A DNA stretch of 64,000 nucleotides from CAZENU01 sp965117035 (GCA_965117035.1 OZ220748.1:1984001-2048000), one strand, 5' to 3'. Shown: positions 50,652-60,535, counted from the stretch's first letter. Numbers and translations are program-made. Notes: generated from the letters alone by a model not told the origin.

Positions 50652-53600
50652 ATGTCGTCCGACATGCTGCCAATTCCTGACCAGAGTCATCTGAACAAGG
50701 TTCGCGACTCTCTGTGGCACCGTCCATTTGCCGGTGCCTCCGTAATGATTGGTAGCGGCTTTAGCAGAAATGCCGACAAGCCTCGGTCCGAGGTGGATGA
50801 CCTTCCGTTGTGGAGCGACATTAGGGAGGAAATAACGGCCACGCTCTACCCGGAATTGGAAGTGCCCGCTATTGATGATCCCCTCCGCTTAGCCGAGCAG
50901 TACAAATCCACATTCGGGCGAAGCGACCTTCACAGATTGCTAGGACAGCTTGTGAGAGATCGGCAGTTCCTTCCCGGGAAAACACATGCCCGGCTGTTGA
51001 AGCTACCGTGGCGAGATGTCTTTACAACAAACTGGGACACTCTGCTGGAGCGTGCGAGTCTGGAGATCCCAGAGCCCTCTTACAGTGTCGTTGAAGATAT
51101 GGATCAGCTTCCCTTAGTGAGCCAACCTCGAATCATCAAATTGCATGGATCGTTTCCTTCCAAATTCCCGCTCATATTCACTGAGGAAGACTACAGAACT
51201 TACCCGACGAAGTATGCGCCCTTCGTCAACACTGTGCAGCAGGCGATGATGGAAACTGTCTTTTGCCTGATTGGTTTTTCTGGAGACGACCCGAACTTCC
51301 TAAACTGGTCCGGCTGGGTGAGGATAACTTGGGCGAGGCTGCACCAAAGATCTACTTGGCTGGTTTGTTGAAGCTCTTGCCACACGAGCGTCGGACGCTG
51401 GAGGAGCGGGGGGTCGTGCCTATCGATCTTTGGCATCACCCGAAGGCCACCATGTGGCCTGAGCATCTACAACACCAGTTCGCAACTCAGTGGATTCTCC
51501 ACACATTGGAATTTGGTGAACCATATGATGAGAAGCTGTGGCCTTCGCCTCTGGATGAGAGAGAACGGGACGTTGATCCCCGGTTGACCCCCATTACGAA
51601 GATACCCTTTGAAACTCCAGCGAGTCAGCCACAAACCCAATTCTGGGGAGAACCATCTACATACAACGACGAACAGTTGGAGGCGACAAAGGAAGTCGTT
51701 GGAGTCTGGAGCCACAATAGGAAGCTCTATCCTGGTTGGCTCGTGTTTCCTTCCGGGCAAGAACGCTTCGAACTGACCCAGGATACCAACAGCTGGGAGC
51801 CTCACATTCTCAGAGCGTTGCCGCAACTGGCACCGCCTGAACAGATATGTTCGATTCGCGAGCTGATGTGGCGACGGGAAATCCTGCTAGAGCCCATCAC
51901 ACCAGAACTGGCAGAGGCTGCACAGAAGGTGTTGGATGCGTTCGATTGCGAAAGACGGGTCATGCACGGCAATGGAGAAGTCGGAGTGGACTGGCCGAGC
52001 GTCAGGGAGGCGTGGCGAAGCATCGCGCTCATGCTTGTCACGGATGCGCGATATGACTGCGACGAATTGCTGTTCGAGCGGCGTCTCGAGGCGTTAGGAC
52101 CCTTCTGCGATGATTCACCGGATGTCGCACATCAAGTGCGGCAGGAACGTTGCCTTTGGGCATTGTATTCGTCGGCCTTTCGACGACTGAACGAACTGCT
52201 GGACGAGTGGCAAGTTGACAACAGCGATCCGAAGTGGATGTTCCGCAAAGCAGCCCTGCTGACAGAAATGCATCGCCACAATGAATCCTCTTCTCTACTA
52301 CAGGAGGCACTCAACTCAATAAAGAGAGATTTCGCCTTGGACCAGAGCATTGCTAATGCGTCTAGGCTGGGTTGGGCTTTGGGCTCGACGTTAACGTGGA
52401 GCAACAGGCGATCTGTCCACAGGCGATGGGATGAGCTCGCTTCCCAGAAGTGTGATGCATGGAATGAAATCGATCACATAGCGAGAAGCTTGACGGGTAC
52501 AGATGAACGGAAGGAGGCTCCGTCGTTTGACCTCGGGGTGAGCCATACGACTACCGTCAGTTGGTCTAGCGCGCGTCACTTGCGACTGATCTCAGCATAC
52601 AGGGCACTGCGATTGCCTGAGGTGGCTGGCCTGCCGCCAGTGAACTTTGACAGCGACCGTGGTGGCATACCAATAGGCGCGGCGGCGGGTATCTTGACTC
52701 TGGCCGCAGATGAGTTGGCCACGTACGTTCCAGAATTGGCAATCAGAATCATACTGCGCATAGGTCGAGACGAAAGCGATAAGACCTTCCGGCGTGTGTT
52801 TTCGAGGACCCGGATCGCAAGCCTCTCGGATGATGCAACGGAGACGCTGGCAAGGATATGTATCAGCGTAGTCGATCACGCGCTGCCAAGGCTGCGTACG
52901 CCAGATGAAACGATAGGCGGCATTTCCTCCGTCGAACGTTTGCGAGTCGCCCTGGAGGGGCTTTCCAGACTGATTCTACGCGTCAATCCTGAACTGGTTG
53001 TCGAGGCGCTTGCCCTGGGACTGAAGTGCTATCGCGCGAAGGGCGTCGCTGAAGATCACTTGTTGGCAGGTCCGCTCAGTAATCTATTGAAGCGTTCATG
53101 GGAAGCTCTCCCGAGGGAACTTCGCGGTGCGCACGTATTCGATCTGCTAACCGCGCCGATACTTGGACTAGATGGCTTCAGTGCCGTCTCAGAGTGCGAT
53201 GATCCGGGATCGCTCGTAACGCATGGAGATCTGCCGGGGGACGGAACGACGGAGTACATGGCACGATGCAGTGAGGTTATTGGCCTTCTCATGCGGGCAC
53301 TGCGTAGCAGCAACATTGCCACTCGAAATGTTGCGACTCTTAGACTGTTGCCTGTTGTAGTTTCAGGCAGCGTTGGAGATGATGACGCACTTGAGATAGC
53401 TAGCGTTCTTTGGCGAGACTCGGACCCTGTCCTGAGCAACTCAAGCGGTCCTGGTGCACCATTCGACTGGGTGTTCATGCTCTTACCAGAGATGTCGCCC
53501 GGCCAAGCAGAACGCTCCTTTCGACGGAAGTGGCTGGCACCGCAACCTATCGGAGAAGACGAGCAATCCGGGCATGCACAACGAATGCTCGCACAACTTG

Positions 53601-54430
53601 GGCCGGCCATCGCAACATTAGAATCACGTGAACGCTTGCTCCCTCTGACAGATGAGGAGAGTGAATTTGTGGCAGGTCAACTCGTGCGGTTTGTAGAGAG
53701 CTTCTTTGGAAGTTCAGTGACAATCAGCTCACGCGTCAATATCAGCTATCTCAACATCGTCATCGGGGCGATAACAATCCCTCGACCGATTGCCGCTGAG
53801 TTGTTCAGAGTGACGGAAACGGTTCTTGGCATTGAGAGTATCCAAAGGCGCGATCCGATGCAGTCTTTTGTTGACCCATTCTACGATTTGAGAATCGCGA
53901 TCGGGTTCGCGTTGATTCCTGGCTTGGTCAGGACTCTGCCAGATCGCATCGACACCATGGTGATGTGGCTAAGCGCCGGCTTGGCATCTAGTGAGGAAGT
54001 TAGAGTCAACAACGCCATGCTGGCGACTCGTACATGGGCGTTGATCCCCGAAAATGTGGCACCATTAAGGGCACCCGATAGCCTTATTCGGGAGGTTGGA
54101 GCCATCATTGCGTCCCGGCGTAAGGACGCACTGGGGGAAGCTCTATTGTGTGCGGCCTTGATCTTTGAGAGAGGCATCAAATCTCACCAAGATGCGATTG
54201 CGACGTTCGTGCTGCACGGCCTTGGCTACTTGGTGGAGGAGGTGGAGTACACCCGTGACCTGGATGACGACGACCTGCCGACGGTTCGGCTCCTCTGCGT
54301 TCAACTCGCAAGCCATATGGCCAAGTCCGGATTTGGTGACAATGCTGTTGTCGTGAAATGGATGGTCATTGGCAGAAATGATCCATTTCCTGAGGTCAGG
54401 AATGTCGTGCTGTTCCACCAGAGGGGCTAA
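50652..54430 (+). pseudogene. SIR2-domain large protein (putative anti-phage NADase), one frameshift
   Basis: The N-terminal part is a SIR2-like domain: GSGFSRNA (34-41), FTTNWDTLLE (124-133), KLHGSF with His165, then FTEEDYRTYP and CLIGFSGDDPNF. Near 51323 one base seems lost (AGGATAAC for AGGGATAAC): frame 1 stops at 51371, while frame 2 continues DNLGEAAPKIYLAGLLKLL through about 1040 residues of mostly helical sequence with no domain I can name. Restored length is about 1259. SIR2 plus a long helical C-terminus is typical of defence proteins that deplete NAD when phage is sensed (inference). It is AT-richer: 27 of 60 bases G/C at 51481-51540. It lies between 65-bp direct repeats. Confidence 0.75.
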
Positions 54431-54519
54431 TCGAACGAAGCCTTCTGAGACCCTAGCGACCTGTGGCGGCATCGGAAGTCAACGCCGGGCGTCCAGGTGT
54501 AACCGGGCTGCTTCGCCAT

Positions 54520-54640
54520 CCTTCGTCCCCGTGGAGACGGGGACCCATCCCCCGCACCCCATCCCTGGATTCCCGCCTGCGCGGGGACGACGATTATGCA
54601 AGGGTCTCCCTGGGCGGGAATGACGGTTATGCGCGGGATC
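54520..54640 (+). repeat. Intergenic repeat with GTCCCCGT/ACGGGGAC hairpin
   Basis: Hairpin at 54525-54544, then CCCATCC, a GGATTCCCGCCTGCGCGGGG hairpin and CGGGAATGACGGTTATGCG. Same family as 18890-18995. Confidence 0.65.
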
Positions 54641-54660
54641 GCCGACGGGCGGCGCGTGGC

Positions 54661-54725
54661 CCTCAGGCCAGGAACGGCAGCACCCAGCCGAAGATGGCGG
54701 CGAAGGCGATGGCCAGCGTCGCGGG
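54661..54725. repeat. 65-bp direct repeat, right copy
   Basis: Matches 50537-50601 with two mismatches. Here it forms the true 3' end of the membrane-protein gene on the minus strand. Confidence 0.85.
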
Positions 54726-55073
54726 GCCCGGCGTGAGCCGGCGGGTCACGACGAACCAGGGCACCGCGAGAGCGGCCGCGACGACGATGACCGCCACGGT
54801 GAAGAGCAGATTCCCCGAGCCGAGTCCGTCCCGCGGGGCGACGTCCTCGACGACGAGCAGCACCAGGCCGAACACGACCCCCACGAGCGCCCAGGTCGGA
54901 TAGGCGAATACGACGAGGCCCAGCATCAGCTTCATCGGCGCCACCCGGTCCGTCAGGGCGACGAACCACGGCGGTCGGCTCTTGAACAGGAAGAACAGCA
55001 TGAGCGGCACGACGACCAGGAAGACTGCCGCCATCAGCAGACCGCTCACGGCCCCGGCGACCAGGTAGCTCAC
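54663..55073 (-). CDS. Hypothetical membrane protein (four to five helices)
   Basis: A 136-residue protein of unknown function with hydrophobic segments near 4-27 (LVAGAVSGLLMAAVFLVVVP), 45-63 (MLGLVVFAYPTWALVGVVFG), 85-105 (LFTVAVIVVAAALAVPWFVV) and 115-135. The GTG start at 55073 overlaps the ispE stop (GTGA), so translation is coupled to ispE; longer in-frame start lies inside ispE. The last codons (AIFGWVLPFLA) are duplicated at 50537-50601, on the far side of the SIR2 gene. Confidence 0.7.
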   Translation of the reverse strand: MSYLVAGAVSGLLMAAVFLVVVPLMLFFLFKSRPPWFVALTDRVAPMKLMLGLVVFAYPTWALVGVVFGLVLLVVEDVAPRDGLGSGNLLFTVAVIVVAAALAVPWFVVTRRLTPGPATLAIAFAAIFGWVLPFLA

Positions 55074-55945
55074 GCTTCGTCCGCCGGCGGCGGACTCCAC
55101 GCGGGAGTCAGGTGCGCCCGCCAGCCGTGGGTGTGCCGGAGCAGCAGCTCGATGGCCGTGCCCAGCTCCCGCCGCGACACGGGCGCGTACAGCGACGGCC
55201 CGCTGCCCGCCACGTGCACCTCGCGCGCGCCGACCCGCAGGAAGGCGTCCCGGTACCGCGCCAGCTCAGGGAAGACCGCCGGGGCGACGTCGTCGAACAC
55301 GTTGAACAGGAACTGCGGCGGCACGTCGCCCTTCCCACGGATGCGCGCCTCGAGCTTCCGCGTGAGCTGGCCGGTCGTGAAGCTCGTCTCCTCCATGCTC
55401 GCGTAGACGCTGCGGGTCTTTTCGGGCAGATCGATCTCGGGCGAGAGCAGCACGAACCACCGCAGGTCGGCTGGCGGCAGCGCCCGCACACGCTCGCCCC
55501 TGCCGGAGACCATCGCCGTGCCGCCGACCAGGAAAAACGGGACGTCCGACCCCAGGCCGGCGGCCAGCGGCATCAGCTCCTCGGGGGGCAGGCCGAGGTC
55601 CCACAGGCGGTTGAGCCCGACCAGCACGGCCGCCGCGTCGCTGCTCCCCCCGCCGAGGCCGGCGGCCACCGGAATCCGCTTCGCGAGCGAGATCGCGGCG
55701 CCCCCGGAGTGGCCCGCGTGCTCCCGCAGGACCTCGGCGGCCCGGAGTGCGAGGTTGTCCGCCGACTCCAGCTCCGGCGTGTCGCATTCCAGCGTGAGAC
55801 CCTCGGCCGGCTCCAGGGTGACGACGTCGTGCAGGCCGACGGTCTGCATGATGCTGACGATGTCGTGGTAGCCGTCGGAGCGCCTGCCGACCACCTCCAG
55901 CGTCAGGTTGATCTTGGCGTGCGCCTCGACCTCGATGCGCGCCAT
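55070..55945 (-). CDS. ispE: 4-diphosphocytidyl-2-C-methyl-D-erythritol kinase
   Basis: A GHMP kinase of the non-mevalonate isoprenoid pathway. The N-terminal AHAKINLTLEVVGRRSDGYHDI is diagnostic, and the ATP loop is IPVAAGLGGGSSDAAAVLVG. The third GHMP motif is VAGSGPSLYAPV. Length 291 is normal. The gene lies 16 bases after rsmA, a common pairing in bacteria, and overlaps the small membrane-protein gene by four bases. No strong terminator was seen inside the run. Confidence 0.95.
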   Translation of the reverse strand: MARIEVEAHAKINLTLEVVGRRSDGYHDIVSIMQTVGLHDVVTLEPAEGLTLECDTPELESADNLALRAAEVLREHAGHSGGAAISLAKRIPVAAGLGGGSSDAAAVLVGLNRLWDLGLPPEELMPLAAGLGSDVPFFLVGGTAMVSGRGERVRALPPADLRWFVLLSPEIDLPEKTRSVYASMEETSFTTGQLTRKLEARIRGKGDVPPQFLFNVFDDVAPAVFPELARYRDAFLRVGAREVHVAGSGPSLYAPVSRRELGTAIELLLRHTHGWRAHLTPAWSPPPADEA

Positions 55946-55961
55946 GTCGACCTCCGAGCGG

Positions 55962-56783
55962 CTACGACGCCGGGGCGGCGCGCGCCGCCGTCCAGGTCTC
56001 GTAGAGCGCGGCCCACTCGTCCATGCTCAGCGTCTGCGCCCGCCGCGTCGGATCTATGCCAGCTTCGGCCAGCAGCGCCCTGGCCGCCTCCGGCTCCAGC
56101 GCGAGGCCCCTGCCGATGGCGTTGTGCAGCTGCTTCCTGCGGGCGCTGAAACCCGCCTTGACCACGCGGAAGAACTCGTCGACGGAGTCGAACGCGACCG
56201 CCGGCTCGGGAAAGACGTCGATCCGGACGACTGACGACGTGACCTTCGGCGGCGGCCTGAACGCGCGCGGCGGCACCGTGGCGACGACGCGCGGCGCGCC
56301 GTATAGCTGGACCGCGACCGAGAGCAGGCCCATCTGTCCCGGCTTCGCGACCATCTCCAGCGCCACCTCGCGCTGTACCGTCACGACCATGAGCGTCGGC
56401 TTGCGGTCCGCCTCGAGGAACCGGCGCACGATGGGAGAGGCGGCGTAGTACGGCAGGTTGGCGACGACCTTGTAGGGCGCGCCGCCGGGCGCGAGCGCGT
56501 CGATGTCCACGTCACGGGCGTCTTCGACCAGCACGGAGAGGTTGGGACGGTCGGCGTACTTCTCGCGCAGCCGGTCGGCCAGGATGTCGTCCATCTCGAC
56601 GGCCACGAGCCGTCCCGCGCGCTCGACGAGCGGCCGCGTCAGCGCCCCGCGTCCGGGGCCTATCTCGACGACGAGGTCGTCCGCCGAGATATCGGCGGCG
56701 TCGACGATGGAGGCTATGGCGCGGCGGTCGACGAGGAAGTGCTGTCCCAGCGACTTCTTCGCCGCGGGCGGGCGGGCGCTCAT
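55962..56783 (-). CDS. rsmA: 16S rRNA dimethyltransferase RsmA/KsgA
   Basis: Dimethylates two adjacent adenosines near the 3' end of 16S rRNA. Motifs: KKSLGQHFLVD at the N-terminus, SAM motif VEIGPGRGALT, VAVEMD, and NLPYYAASPI (motif IV). The C-terminal helical domain has FSARRKQLHNAIG. I chose the ATG at 56783; an in-frame GTG two codons upstream (56789) is possible, and neither has a clear ribosome site. The 273-residue length is normal. It comes just after the SRP RNA gene on the same strand. Confidence 0.94.
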   Translation of the reverse strand: MSARPPAAKKSLGQHFLVDRRAIASIVDAADISADDLVVEIGPGRGALTRPLVERAGRLVAVEMDDILADRLREKYADRPNLSVLVEDARDVDIDALAPGGAPYKVVANLPYYAASPIVRRFLEADRKPTLMVVTVQREVALEMVAKPGQMGLLSVAVQLYGAPRVVATVPPRAFRPPPKVTSSVVRIDVFPEPAVAFDSVDEFFRVVKAGFSARRKQLHNAIGRGLALEPEAARALLAEAGIDPTRRAQTLSMDEWAALYETWTAARAAPAS

Positions 56784-56879
56784 CGGCACAGGGCCGCGGC
56801 GCCGCGGACGGTGGGCGAGCGGAGTCGAGGTCGGCCGTGCACCTCCGCTTCGATCGGCCGCCGAAGACGTGACGCGAGG

Positions 56880-57102
56880 CTGCGGCTCAAGCCAGGCTTA
56901 CCCACGGCACCCGGACTCCACTGCTTACCGCTGCTTCCTTCCGGACCTGACGGGGTTCACAGGTCACCGCCGCGTGGGACCCAGCTCTCATCACCGCACA
57001 CCCCGGACAGAGGCCCCCGAGGACCAACCTCCGGGAGGAGTTCAGCCCCGCTGGAGCGGATTGCGAGTACAGGGCACCGCTAACTCCCCGCTTAGCACGG
57101 CC
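56880..57102 (-). ncRNA. ffs: Signal recognition particle RNA, large bacterial type
   Basis: Minus-strand transcript. The 5' Alu-type part starts GCCGTGCTAAGCGGGGAGTT and runs through GCGGTGCCCTGTACTCGCAA and CCGCTCCAGCGGGGCTGAA, the conserved pattern of large bacterial SRP RNAs. The SRP54-binding helix 8 is unmistakable: GTCAGGTCCGGAAGGAAGCA, inside a stem of CCCACG with CGTGGG. The 3' end near 56880-56890 is estimated. It lies 97 bases before the rsmA start. The large form with Alu domain is known from Gram-positives and several other phyla. Confidence 0.85.
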
Positions 57103-57158
57103 TGTTTCCAGAATACGCGGGAACCCCGCGCACGGTCAAGGAGCGTTGCTGGCCCGTG

Positions 57159-57311
57159 ACTGTTCAGAGTTGAAGGCTGTCCCTCTTCGGTCGGTATCGC
57201 GCCGATACGCGGCGGGCCTTTCCACTGGTCCTGAGTGGCCCGCTACTCTGGGTGAACGGGTTGCCTTGGGGTGAGGTGAGGAAGACAGGCGTTTCTGCGA
57301 CTCTGAACAGT
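57159..57311. repeat. MITE-like element with 12-bp perfect inverted ends
   Basis: ACTGTTCAGAGT (57159-57170) and ACTCTGAACAGT (57300-57311) are exact inverses around 129 bases that include a decayed copy of the palindromic repeat (GGGTGAACGGGTT near 57251-57263). No ORF of note. The remainder of the 57112-57568 gap shows no gene; a CACAGGTC-type trace and a short GAATAACTCCCGCGGG segment were seen near 57475-57495. Confidence 0.5.
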
Positions 57312-57568
57312 TGGGCTCGCTCTTGGGCATCACATGCGCGCCTCGGTGATCACCTCCCTCAGCTTGTCTCTCAGCGGGCGGGCGGCTGAGAGCAGAACGT
57401 ACAGTCTCTTCGCGATGGCCTCTTTGTCGGGTATCTTCCAGTCTGGACCTGCGGTGTGAGTCGCCACACATCGGGAATAACTCCCGCGGGTGCTGTGATA
57501 AGATTCGGCGCCAGACTGTAATCCCCGACCTCGCCACGGGCGCGGTCGGGGAACGAAGGAGGACAATA

Positions 57569-58015
57569 ATGACAATGGCATCGGCAGAGCGCAGGGCGGA
57601 AGCGGTATGGGACGGCGATCTCCTGTCGGGCGCGGGCACCGTCAGCGCGGCGACGAGCGGCGCGTTCACGTCGCTGGACGTGAGCTGGGCATCGCGCACC
57701 GAGACGCCCGAGGTCACCAGCCCGGAGGAGCTTGTCGCCGCGGCGCACGCCTCCTGCTACTGCATGGCGCTTTCGGCCGGTCTCGGCCGCGCCGGCACCC
57801 CGCCGACCCGGCTCGAGGTGAGCGCGACGGTGACGTTCCAGCAGATCGAGGGCGGCTGGAAGGTCGCCTCCAGCGCCCTGACCGTGAAGGGCACGGTGGA
57901 CGGAGTAACGGCGGACGAGTTCGCCGCCGCGGCGGAGGCCGCCAAGGACGGCTGCCCGATCTCGGGCGCGCTGAAGGGCAACGTCGACCTCAGCGTCGAG
58001 GCCACGCTGGCGTAG
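57569..58015 (+). CDS. OsmC/Ohr-family peroxiredoxin-like protein
   Basis: A 148-residue thiol peroxidase-fold protein. The two expected cysteine sites are visible: HASCYCMAL with Cys63 (and a further Cys65) and DGCPIS with Cys129. TSPEELVAAAHASC is the family hallmark. Ohr/OsmC proteins reduce organic hydroperoxides; the CYC pair and lack of a strong Ohr signature favour OsmC. AAGGAGGAC lies before the ATG. It stands alone between repeat-rich gaps. Confidence 0.9.
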   Translation: MTMASAERRAEAVWDGDLLSGAGTVSAATSGAFTSLDVSWASRTETPEVTSPEELVAAAHASCYCMALSAGLGRAGTPPTRLEVSATVTFQQIEGGWKVASSALTVKGTVDGVTADEFAAAAEAAKDGCPISGALKGNVDLSVEATLA

Positions 58016-58077
58016 CAACGCCGCGACCGGCGAACGGGCCTGCTCGGTCCACGTAGTCGTTGGACCACGAGCGCGCC

Positions 58078-58130
58078 CATCGATACGCGCCGGCCAAAGC
58101 GCCGGCGCTACTCGGGGTGAACGGGTTGTG
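58078..58130 (-). repeat. Palindromic repeat, reverse copy
   Basis: GATACGCGCCGGCC, centre GCGCCGGCGC and ACTCGGGGTGAACGGGTT end. It is the same family as 472-530, with a different hairpin stem. Confidence 0.65.
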
Positions 58131-58208
58131 TGGGCATCGAGCCTGAATGGGCGTTGGGCCATCCGCATGAGACCGTTCCCCATGCGCGCGCCCACGCTTC
58201 GGCGTCTC

Positions 58209-58376
58209 CCTCCCGTTCGCCCCGAGTGCCCCGACGCTTCGTCGAGGTGTATCGAGGGGCCCGCACAGCCCTGCCCCGGACCGGGGGTGTGACCAGCGTT
58301 CGTGGGAGGTTGAGCGCACCCCTCGATACGCGCCGGTCAAGGCGCCGACGCTACTCGGGGTGAACGGGTTGTGTGG
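58209..58376. repeat. Inverted pair of the palindromic repeat
   Basis: A forward copy (58209-58263) and a reverse copy (58319-58376) face each other around about 55 bases, as at 27612-27772. The 58016-58508 gap holds only these copies and a CCGGCGAAGGCCGGAATCCA segment near 58438-58458, related to the 18890 and 54520 repeats. Confidence 0.65.
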
Positions 58377-58508
58377 GCCGAGCACCGGTCCCCGACACCC
58401 TTCATTCCCGCAACGGCAGCCCCCCACAACCGTCTTTCCGGCGAAGGCCGGAATCCACGGCGGGGGAGTGGGATGGGCTCCCGTTTCTCGCCGGCCAGGA
58501 GGCCCGTG

Positions 58509-59360
58509 CTACGCGGCGGGCGTGTCCACGACGAGCAGCCGCGTGCTGCCGGACAGGTCGCGCTCGAAGCCGATCTCGGCTCCGGGAAACGCCTCGGAGG
58601 CCTCGGCGAGCGCCGAGCCGAGCTGCTCCGGCGCCATCTCCACCAGCAGCCGGCCGCCCGCGCGCAGGTAACCCGGCGCGGCGCGGACCAGGCGGCGCGT
58701 CACCGACAGGCCGTCCGGGCCGCCGTCCAGGGCCTCCACGGGTTCCCGCCGCACGTCGGGCGGCAGCGACGCGAGTTCTCCCGTGGGGATGTACGGCGGG
58801 TTCGACACGATCACGTCGACCGGACCGGGCAGCGGCGCGAGAAGATCGCCCTCGCACAGGCGCACCCTGTCCGCGACGCCATGACGGCGACGGTTCGCGT
58901 CCGCCATCTCCAGTGCCCGCGCGCTGACGTCCGCCGCGTACAGTGTGGCCGCCGGCAGGCGGTGGGCCACCGCCACGGCGATGGCGCCGCTGCCGGTACC
59001 GACGTCGGCGACGTCGAGCGGCGGGTCGCCGCGGCGCCGGGAGTAGTCGACGACCGCGTCGACGAGGTGCTCCGTCTCCTGCCGCGGGACGAGCACCGGT
59101 GGGCCGACCGCGATCTCCAGGCCGTAGAACTCCCGCACGCCCACGATGTAGGCCAACGGCTCGCCGTCCAGGCGGCGTGCCAGCAGCTCCTCCGCGGCCC
59201 GCAGCCGACCGCCGGGGACGGGCTCGCGCAGCGAGGCCAGGAAGCCGGTGCGGTCCAGGTCCAGCGCCGAGCGCAGCAGCACCTCGGCTTCGAGGCTCGC
59301 GTCGGCTATGCCCGCGTCGGCCAGGCGGTCCCGGGCATCGGCCCAGGCCTCGCGGAGCAT
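58509..59360 (-). CDS. prmC: Peptide chain release factor N5-glutamine methyltransferase
   Basis: Methylates the glutamine of the GGQ motif of release factors. The SAM region VADVGTGSGAIAVAVA and the catalytic NPPY in VIVSNPPYIPTGEL are present, as is PRQETEHLVDAVV. Length 283 is normal. The start ATG shares a base with the prfA stop (TGATG), so the pair is translationally coupled with its own substrate gene. Confidence 0.95.
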   Translation of the reverse strand: MLREAWADARDRLADAGIADASLEAEVLLRSALDLDRTGFLASLREPVPGGRLRAAEELLARRLDGEPLAYIVGVREFYGLEIAVGPPVLVPRQETEHLVDAVVDYSRRRGDPPLDVADVGTGSGAIAVAVAHRLPAATLYAADVSARALEMADANRRRHGVADRVRLCEGDLLAPLPGPVDVIVSNPPYIPTGELASLPPDVRREPVEALDGGPDGLSVTRRLVRAAPGYLRAGGRLLVEMAPEQLGSALAEASEAFPGAEIGFERDLSGSTRLLVVDTPAA

Positions 59361-60430
59361 CAGAAGCCGACCTCCGCCAGCTTCATCTCCTGCTCCCGCG
59401 CGATCATCGACTCGATCAGGTCGTCGATCTCGCCATCGAGCACGGCGTCGAGGTTGTGGCGCGTGTACGCCGTGCGGTGGTCGGTCACCCTGTCCTGCGG
59501 GAAGTTGTACGTGCGGACGCGCTCCGACCGGTCGCCGGACCCGACCTGTGCGCGCCGGGCCTGGGACACCTCGGCCTGCTGCCGCTCCAGCTCACGGGCC
59601 AGCACCCGCGACCGGAGGACCTTCATCGCCTTGTCACGGTTCTTGTTCTGGGAGCGCTCGTCCTGGCAGACGGCCACGATGCCGGTCGGCTTGTGGGTTA
59701 TCCGGATCGCGGTCGCGACCTTCTGGACGTTCTGTCCGCCGTGTCCGCTGGCGTGGAAGATGTCGATCTGCAGGTCCTCCGACTTGATGTCGACGTCGAC
59801 CTCGTCGGCCTCCGGCAGCACGGCCACCGTCGCGGCCGAGGTGTGGATGCGGCCGCTCGACTCGGTCGTGGGTATGCGCTGCACCCTGTGGACGCCGATC
59901 TCGTGCTTCATCCGGCTGTAGGCGTCCTGGCCGTGTACCTGGAATACCGTCTCCTTGAGGCTGCCCAGGCCGGTCTCGTTGGCGCTGACGACGTCGAGCT
60001 TCCAGCCGTGGCGCTGGGCGTACCTGGTGTACATCCTGAACAGGTCGGCCGCGAACAGGCCGGCCTCCTCGCCGCCGGTGCCCGCGCGGATCTCCATGAT
60101 GACGTTGCGCTCGTCGTTCGGGTCCCGGGGCAGCAGCTCGACGCGCAGCTCCTGCTCGATCCGGGCCCGCTCATCCTCGAGCTCCGCAAGCTCCTCGCGC
60201 GCCAGATCGGCCATCTCGCGGTCGGACCCCTCGCGGGAGATCGTCTCCGCCTCTTCCTGCTCTCTTATCACCTCACGGTATCGTCGGGCGAGCGCCGCCA
60301 GCCCCTTCAGGGACGCGTGCTCCTGCGCCAGCTTGCGGACGCGGGCGTAGTCGGTCGCGAGCTCGGGGTCCGCAAGCAGCGTCTCGAGCTCCTGGTACCG
60401 GTCTTCGATGGCGGCGAGTTTTTCGAGCAT
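59360..60430 (-). CDS. prfA: Peptide chain release factor 1
   Basis: RF1 ends translation at UAA and UAG, not UGA. The GGQ motif is in ASGHGGQNVQKV; the codon-recognition tripeptide is P-T-T in QRIPTTESSGR, where most RF1 have PAT or PVT. MEIRAGTGGEEAGLFA marks domain 2. Length 356 is normal. I chose the ATG at 60430 (MLEKLAAIEDRY); an upstream in-frame start at 60496 has no support. It is coupled to prmC and follows hisS. Confidence 0.95.
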   Translation of the reverse strand: MLEKLAAIEDRYQELETLLADPELATDYARVRKLAQEHASLKGLAALARRYREVIREQEEAETISREGSDREMADLAREELAELEDERARIEQELRVELLPRDPNDERNVIMEIRAGTGGEEAGLFAADLFRMYTRYAQRHGWKLDVVSANETGLGSLKETVFQVHGQDAYSRMKHEIGVHRVQRIPTTESSGRIHTSAATVAVLPEADEVDVDIKSEDLQIDIFHASGHGGQNVQKVATAIRITHKPTGIVAVCQDERSQNKNRDKAMKVLRSRVLARELERQQAEVSQARRAQVGSGDRSERVRTYNFPQDRVTDHRTAYTRHNLDAVLDGEIDDLIESMIAREQEMKLAEVGF

Positions 60431-60535
60431 GGTGCGGATGGCGCTTCCCGGACTGTGACGCAGGTTGCGGCGCGGCGAACCGTCCGAACTCAGCATCGGC
60501 CGCGCCCGGGGGCTAGAGAGAGTATACCAAGCGGG

